Shown piece after piece: positions 6,805-10,369 of a stretch of 10,369 nt of DNA. This DNA comes from an uncultured Caryophanales bacterium. GTDB lineage: Bacteria; Bacillota_I; Bacilli_A; RFN20; CAG-826. The first letter of the stretch is position 1, and each line of letters opens with the position of its first letter. The notes beneath the pieces are model-generated. The model was not told the DNA's origin. It did no database searches and saw nothing but the letters and a program-made list of their open reading frames with translations. The stretch lies in NCBI GenBank assembly GCA_946183335.1, contig CAMGZN010000034.1, positions 1 through 10,369 on the forward strand. Direction: 5' to 3'. The position numbers and the translations under genes were made by a program.

Positions 6805-6866
6805 TTCTGCCAATCAGATTTCTCTGACCCGTAGGCACTGGAGCATCAGACTCCGACAAATCATCT
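6799..6866. other. Candidate three-way-junction structured element
   Basis: An 8-bp perfect stem P1 pairs AGATGATT (6799-6806) with AATCATCT (6859-6866). It encloses P2, TGCC/GGCA (6808-6811 with 6834-6837), capped by TCAGA/TCTGA (6814-6818 with 6823-6827) around TTTC. It also encloses P3, GGAG/CTCC (6840-6843 with 6851-6854), around a seven-base loop. The P3 loop holds TCAGA again, which could pair with TCTGA instead. It has the outer shape of a small cloverleaf but lacks a T-arm, U33 and CCA, so it is not called a tRNA. The strand is unknown because the pairing is symmetric. Confidence 0.4.
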
Positions 6867-6870
6867 CGCC

Positions 6871-6894
6871 ACATATTAAAGCAAAATATGTTTT
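6871..6894 (+). terminator. AT-rich hairpin with short T-run
   Basis: ACATATT (6871-6877) pairs perfectly with AATATGT (6885-6891) around a seven-base loop, and Ts run to 6894. It could end a transcript passing through the preceding structured element, but the stem has only one GC pair. Confidence 0.35.
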
Positions 6895-6940
6895 CTGAAA
6901 CAAGTAATTTTTCTTGATTCTTTCTCTTTTCTTCTTACTT

Positions 6941-6955
6941 TGTAAGCGCTTATCA
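6941..6955. promoter_or_regulatory. cre-like (CcpA-type) operator candidate
   Basis: TGTAAGCGCTTATCA contains the perfect palindrome TAAGCGCTTA (6943-6952). The first twelve bases fit the CcpA cre consensus TGWNANCGNTNWCA; the right edge is off by one base. The flanks TTGT and CACA also recall Rex sites (TTGTGAA-N4-TTCACAA), but with worse spacing. It lies 11 bp upstream of the -35 box, so it would suit an activator or an upstream repressor site. A LacI-family operator is another option. Confidence 0.4.
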
Positions 6956-6965
6956 CACTTCTTTA

Positions 6966-6994
6966 TTGATAATAATATCGTAATTATAGATAAT
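6966..6994 (+). promoter_or_regulatory. Promoter of the hydrogenase operon
   Basis: TTGATA (6966-6971) and GATAAT (6989-6994) are 17 bp apart, with the start expected near 7001. A good ribosome site, AAAAGGAG (7015-7022), precedes the ATG at 7029. Confidence 0.65.
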
Positions 6995-7028
6995 TAAAGA
7001 GCATTATTAGAAAGAAAAGGAGATTGTT

Positions 7029-7523
7029 ATGGCGAAACTACAATCCCACGCTGTGAAACTAATCACTGAAATCGTTGAACGATACAAAGATGAAGAAACA
7101 CCATTAATGATGATTCTGGAAGCCATCCAAAGTGAATATGGTTATATTCCTTTAGAGGTCCAAGAACTCGTTTCTAAGTTAACAGGTATTCCTGTCGCAG
7201 AAATCTATGGTGTCGTCACCTTTTATTCGTTCTTCTCTTTAACACCAAAAGGAAAATACGTCATTGGTGTCTGCCTTGGCACAGCTTGCTATGTCAAAGG
7301 AAGTCAATCCGTGATGGATAAGTTCTCTGAAGTCTTAAAGATTAAACCAGGAGAAACCACAGAAGACGGTTTATTTACTCTCGATGCCTTACGCTGTATT
7401 GGCGCATGCGGTATCGCCCCAGCCATTTCCATCAATGGAAAGGTCTATCCAAAGATGGAAGCGAAGAAGGTTATTTCTCTAGTTGAAGAATACCGTGCTT
7501 TAGCAGCAAAGGAGGCTCAATAA
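7029..7523 (+). CDS. hydC: [FeFe]-hydrogenase gamma subunit, NuoE-like
   Basis: This 164-residue protein is a thioredoxin-like [2Fe-2S] ferredoxin of the NuoE / 24-kDa family. The N-terminal helical part (1-70) has EYGYIPLEVQELVSKLTGIP and the family signature YGVVTFYSFFSLTPKGKY (60-77). The cluster ligands are C82 and C87 (CLGTAC) and C123 and C127 (CIGAC). In HydABC-type enzymes this subunit sits beside the flavin subunit and takes part in electron transfer between NADH and the iron-sulfur chain. It is the first gene of the operon, preceded by AAAAGGAG, and the next gene begins two bases after its stop. The order NuoE-like, NuoF-like, hydrogenase is the same as hydC-hydB-hydA of Thermotoga. 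In the other common naming this would be HndA. The family is certain; the complex is identified by the third gene. Confidence 0.93.
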   Translation: MAKLQSHAVKLITEIVERYKDEETPLMMILEAIQSEYGYIPLEVQELVSKLTGIPVAEIYGVVTFYSFFSLTPKGKYVIGVCLGTACYVKGSQSVMDKFSEVLKIKPGETTEDGLFTLDALRCIGACGIAPAISINGKVYPKMEAKKVISLVEEYRALAAKEAQ

Positions 7524-7525
7524 AT

Positions 7526-9397
7526 ATGGAAAAGATTCTTACTGAAGAACAACTTGGAAAGAAAATTGAGCATTGCTCCTCTTGCCTAGAAAAGAAATTT
7601 AGTGGTCAAGATGGGAAAAAACACCTTGTTGTCTGTGGTGGTACAGGATGCTTATCTTCTAACTCTGGAGAAATCTTAGAGAAACTTGAAGCTCTTATTA
7701 AAGAAAAACACCTTGAAGAGAAAGCCACGGTCAACCGTGTTGGTTGTTTCGGCTTCTGCTCCCAAGGTCCATTTGTGAAGGTCTTCCCTGAAGACCGTTT
7801 ATATCGCGCTGTGAAAGTTAGCGATGTCGAACGAATCATCCAAGAAGACGTCATCGAAGGTAAATGTATTGAAGATCTTCTTTATGTTGATCCAGCTACA
7901 AAGCAAAAAGTTGAACGTCAAGACGACATCAACTTCTATAAGAAACAAAAACGTATCGCTTTAAATGGTTGCTCCATGATTAACCCAGAAGAGCTCGAAG
8001 AAGCCTTTGGCTTTGGAGCCTTCAAAGGCTTAACTAGAGCCCTTCATATGTCCCAACAAGAAGTTGTTGATGAAATCTTAAAAAGTGGTTTAAGAGGTCG
8101 AGGTGGTGCTGGCTTCCCAACTGGAAGAAAGTGGCAGTTCGCTTTAAACCAAGTTAATGATGATAAATATGTCATCTGTAATGGTGATGAAGGTGATCCA
8201 GGTGCATTCATGGATCGAAGCATTCTCGAAGGTAATCCAGTCGGCGTGATCGAAGGAATGATGATTGCTGGTTATGCGATTGGTGCTAAAAACGGTTATT
8301 TTTATGTCCGTGCCGAATATCCAATCGCCGTCAAACGTTTACGTTTAGCGATTAAAGAACTCGAAGAAGTTGGTTTATTAGGTGATCACATCTTAGGAAC
8401 AAACTTCTCCTTTAGATGCCACATCAGACTCGGCGCAGGCGCCTTCGTTTGTGGTGAAGAAACTGCTCTAATTAATTCCATTGAAGGGAAACGTGGTATG
8501 CCACGTCCAAGACCTCCATTCCCAGCCATTAAAGGCTTATGGCAAAAACCATCTATTATTAATAACGTGGAAACACTGGCCAGTGTCAGCTGGATCATGC
8601 GCGAAGGCGCAGAGAAATTTGCCTCCATTGGTACACAAGGTTCCAAAGGAACCAAGGTGTTTGCTTTAGGTGGCAAAGTTAATAATGTCGGTCTTGTCGA
8701 AGTCCCAATGGGAACAACTCTCAGAGAACTCATTTTTGATATCGGTGGAGGAATCCCAAATGGAAAGAAATTCAAAGCTATTCAAACTGGTGGTCCATCT
8801 GGTGGATGTCTCACCGAAAAAGATTTAGATGCCGAGATCGACTTTGATACCTTAATTGCTCGTGGATCAATGATGGGCTCCGGAGGAGCCATCGTCATGG
8901 ATGAAGATAACTGTATGGTCGACGTGGCGAAATTCTACATGGAATTCATTGTTGATGAATCATGTGGTAAATGTTCTCCATGCCGTATTGGTACCAAGCG
9001 TATGCTCGAAATCTTAACTAAGATTTGTAATGGTAAAGGTGAAGAAAAGGATTTGGATGAATTAAAAGAACTCGCGGAAATCACCAAGACTAATTCACTT
9101 TGTGCACTTGGTCAAACAGCCGCCAATCCAATTCTTTCCACAATGAAGAATTTCCCAGAAGAATATTTAGCTCATGTGAAGGATCACAAATGCCCAGCCG
9201 GTGTTTGTAAAGCGATGCTTCATTATGAAATTAACCCAGAAAAGTGTAAAAAATGCTCTTTATGTGCCCGTAATTGCCCAGTACAAGCAATTAGCGGTGT
9301 TGTTGGTAAAGAACCATTCCATATCGACCAATCCAAGTGTGTGAAATGTGGACTTTGTATGTCTAACTGCCACTTTGGTGCCGTCGAAAAGAAATAG
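7526..9397 (+). CDS. hydB: [FeFe]-hydrogenase beta subunit, NuoF-like flavoprotein
   Basis: This 623-residue protein binds FMN and NAD(H), and in bifurcating hydrogenases it is where NADH and ferredoxin electrons are joined or split. Domains in order: an N-terminal [2Fe-2S] thioredoxin-like domain with C37, C42, C74, C78; the NuoF core with the FMN/NADH loop GRGGAGFPTG (191-200), CNGDEGDPGAFMDRS (218-232) and CGEETALINSIEGKRG (309-324); a SLBB-like region (about 375-430); the N3-type [4Fe-4S] site C480, C483, C486 (SCGKCSPC) with C526; a CPAGVC pair (556, 561); and two C-terminal ferredoxin [4Fe-4S] motifs (C574, C577, C580, C584 and C605, C608, C611, C615). This five-part layout is that of HydB/HndC, longer than the Complex I NuoF. 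AAAGGAGG (7508-7515) in the end of hydC serves the ATG, so translation is probably coupled. Confidence 0.95.
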   Translation: MEKILTEEQLGKKIEHCSSCLEKKFSGQDGKKHLVVCGGTGCLSSNSGEILEKLEALIKEKHLEEKATVNRVGCFGFCSQGPFVKVFPEDRLYRAVKVSDVERIIQEDVIEGKCIEDLLYVDPATKQKVERQDDINFYKKQKRIALNGCSMINPEELEEAFGFGAFKGLTRALHMSQQEVVDEILKSGLRGRGGAGFPTGRKWQFALNQVNDDKYVICNGDEGDPGAFMDRSILEGNPVGVIEGMMIAGYAIGAKNGYFYVRAEYPIAVKRLRLAIKELEEVGLLGDHILGTNFSFRCHIRLGAGAFVCGEETALINSIEGKRGMPRPRPPFPAIKGLWQKPSIINNVETLASVSWIMREGAEKFASIGTQGSKGTKVFALGGKVNNVGLVEVPMGTTLRELIFDIGGGIPNGKKFKAIQTGGPSGGCLTEKDLDAEIDFDTLIARGSMMGSGGAIVMDEDNCMVDVAKFYMEFIVDESCGKCSPCRIGTKRMLEILTKICNGKGEEKDLDELKELAEITKTNSLCALGQTAANPILSTMKNFPEEYLAHVKDHKCPAGVCKAMLHYEINPEKCKKCSLCARNCPVQAISGVVGKEPFHIDQSKCVKCGLCMSNCHFGAVEKK

Positions 9398-9410
9398 GAG
9401 GACTATAAAG

Positions 9411-10369
9411 ATGGCCTTAGTCAATATTAAAATTGAAGGTAAATCCTACCAAGTCGATAGTTCTTTAACTGTCTTAGAAGCTTGTCGTAAGTGTGGATAT
9501 AATATTCCATCTTTATGTAGCTTCCATAATGGAAGATGCTCACTTGCTTCTTGCCGTGTCTGTTTAGTGGAAGTTGTTGGTGCTAGGGGCCTAGTTGCTT
9601 CTTGTGCTGCTCCAGTCACTGAAGGCATGGAAATCATTATTTCCAGCCAAAAAGCAACTGATGCCCGACGTAATAGCGTCGAGCTCATTCTTTCCAACCA
9701 CCAAAAGAACTGTTTACAATGTCCAAAAAACGGACAATGTGAACTTCTTGAAGTTAGTAAAATGGTTGGAGCTCGTGATGGTAAATTTATCGGTGAGCAA
9801 ACCGAAGCTACAATTGACGAAGTTGCTCCAGGCATCATCCGCAATAGCGGAAAATGTATTCTCTGTGGACGTTGTATTGAAACATGTAAACAGCTCCAAG
9901 GTATTGGTGTCTTAGGTTTCGAAAAACGTGGTTTCAAAACAATCGTTGCTCCAGCAGAGAACCGTAGCTTTGCTAACTCTCCATGTATGCAATGTGGTCA
10001 ATGTGTCCTTGTCTGCCCAACTGGCGCACTCATGGAACACGATGAAATCCACCTTGTTGATGAAGCGAAACGTCAAGGCAAATTTATCGTTTGCCAAGTC
10101 GCTCCAGCTGTTCGTTCAGCTATTGCTGAAGAATTCGGAGAAAAGGTTGGAACAAATGGCACAAAGAAAATGATTGCCGCTCTCCATCGACTCGGCTTCA
10201 ACCGTGTCTTTGACGTCAACTTCGGTGCTGATCTCACCATCATGGAAGAAGGTTATGAACTTTTACACCGTATTAAAAACGGTGGAGTCCTCCCACAAAT
10301 CACCTCTTGTTCACCAGGATGGATTAACTATATGGAATACTTCTATCCAGAAGTCATCCCAAATATGTC
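9411..10369 (+). CDS. hydA: [FeFe]-hydrogenase catalytic subunit, partial (3' end beyond the window)
   Basis: The frame is open from ATG 9411, preceded by AGGAGG (9396-9401), to the window edge, giving 319 codons. It encodes the H2-forming or H2-oxidising subunit. Domains: an N-terminal [2Fe-2S] ferredoxin (C36, C48, C51, C65, with CRVCLVE); a His-ligated [4Fe-4S] site (H97, C101, C104, C110); two ferredoxin [4Fe-4S] motifs (C149, C152, C155, C159 and C192, C195, C198, C202); and the H-domain from about 222, opening with VCQVAPAVRSAIAEEFGE. The first H-cluster motif appears as TSCSPGW (298-304), where many hydrogenases have TSCCPxW; I recall the Ser form from other hydrogenases of this bifurcating type. 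The second and third motifs lie outside the window. The NuoG-like front half plus the H-domain and the hydC-hydB context make this a cytoplasmic NAD-linked enzyme. Maturases HydE, HydF and HydG are not in this window. Confidence 0.94.
   Translation, partial: MALVNIKIEGKSYQVDSSLTVLEACRKCGYNIPSLCSFHNGRCSLASCRVCLVEVVGARGLVASCAAPVTEGMEIIISSQKATDARRNSVELILSNHQKNCLQCPKNGQCELLEVSKMVGARDGKFIGEQTEATIDEVAPGIIRNSGKCILCGRCIETCKQLQGIGVLGFEKRGFKTIVAPAENRSFANSPCMQCGQCVLVCPTGALMEHDEIHLVDEAKRQGKFIVCQVAPAVRSAIAEEFGEKVGTNGTKKMIAALHRLGFNRVFDVNFGADLTIMEEGYELLHRIKNGGVLPQITSCSPGWINYMEYFYPEVIPNM

Larger units (their letters stand above)
6549..7028. other. 480-base stretch without an intact gene
   Basis: Between the acetyltransferase and the hydrogenase operon lie a weak hairpin, a frameshifted coding remnant (6575-6804), a candidate three-way-junction fold (6799-6866), an AT-rich hairpin with a short T-run (6871-6894), a pyrimidine-rich tract (6906-6940), a cre-like palindrome (6941-6955) and the hydrogenase promoter (6966-6994). 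The mixture of remnant and structured segments suggests a decayed or acquired segment. No direct repeat of the tRNA 3' end, which would mark an integration boundary, was seen here. Confidence 0.6.

Noticed and set aside
6802..6831. UGA readthrough or selenocysteine at the end of the remnant
   Set aside because: Readthrough would add only nine residues before TAG, the frame is already broken upstream, and no SECIS-like loop with the right spacing could be defended.
6799..6866. A tRNA gene in the cloverleaf-like fold
   Set aside because: It has an 8-bp closing stem and two arms only, no T-arm, no U33 in the seven-base loop and no CCA at the end.
9446..9937. Long open frame on the minus strand opposite hydA
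   Set aside because: It lies wholly within the certain hydA coding frame, has no ribosome site or promoter, and its peptide looks like an antisense shadow.
7029..10369. Respiratory Complex I (NuoEFG) or NAD-dependent formate dehydrogenase
   Set aside because: The third gene has two ferredoxin motifs and an H-domain with TSCSPGW, typical of [FeFe]-hydrogenase, and the NuoF-like protein has the extra N-terminal [2Fe-2S] and C-terminal ferredoxin domains of HydB.

Overview
The window comes from an AT-rich, low-GC Gram-positive anaerobe, most likely a gut-associated member of the Bacilli/Mollicutes-related lineages. The lineage call is an inference. It rests on AT-rich promoters and strong AGGAGG-type ribosome sites, TAA-dominated stops (TAA seven times, TAG once) with TGG for Trp, a membrane-tailed surface nuclease with bacterial Ig-like modules, rubrerythrin, and an NAD-linked [FeFe]-hydrogenase. 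No phage, transposase or CRISPR array is visible.

Layout. Bases 1-3516 hold the 3' part of a very large surface protein: an endonuclease I catalytic domain, then Ig-like and other beta-sandwich modules and a C-terminal membrane anchor, closed by a terminator. Bases 3600-4312 hold two small hydrophobic membrane proteins, each with its own promoter, and a terminator. Bases 4340-5593 hold a two-gene unit: an unknown two-TM protein that appears leaderless, and rubrerythrin for peroxide defence. Bases 5594-5892 hold a tRNA-Phe gene with a long, highly structured leader. Part of that leader is the reverse complement of the tRNA 5' half, and the tRNA has a non-canonical T-loop. Its terminator overlaps the promoter of a Vat/CatB-type acetyltransferase (5910-6548), which also appears leaderless.

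Bases 6549-7028 contain no intact gene. They hold a frameshifted coding remnant, a possible three-way-junction RNA or DNA fold, a weak hairpin, a cre-like palindrome and a promoter. From 7029 to beyond the right edge runs a hydCBA operon. It encodes the NuoE-like, NuoF-like and catalytic subunits of an electron-bifurcating or NAD-dependent [FeFe]-hydrogenase, and the catalytic gene is cut by the window end just after its first H-cluster motif.

Physiology: the hydrogenase would dispose of reducing equivalents from fermentation as H2, while rubrerythrin protects the oxygen-sensitive metal enzymes. The most unusual element is the tRNA-Phe leader. It contains local hairpins, an anti-tRNA strand and a second strand that can pair with the anti-tRNA strand, which is the geometry of an RNA switch. 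A degenerate inverted tRNA copy is the main alternative explanation.
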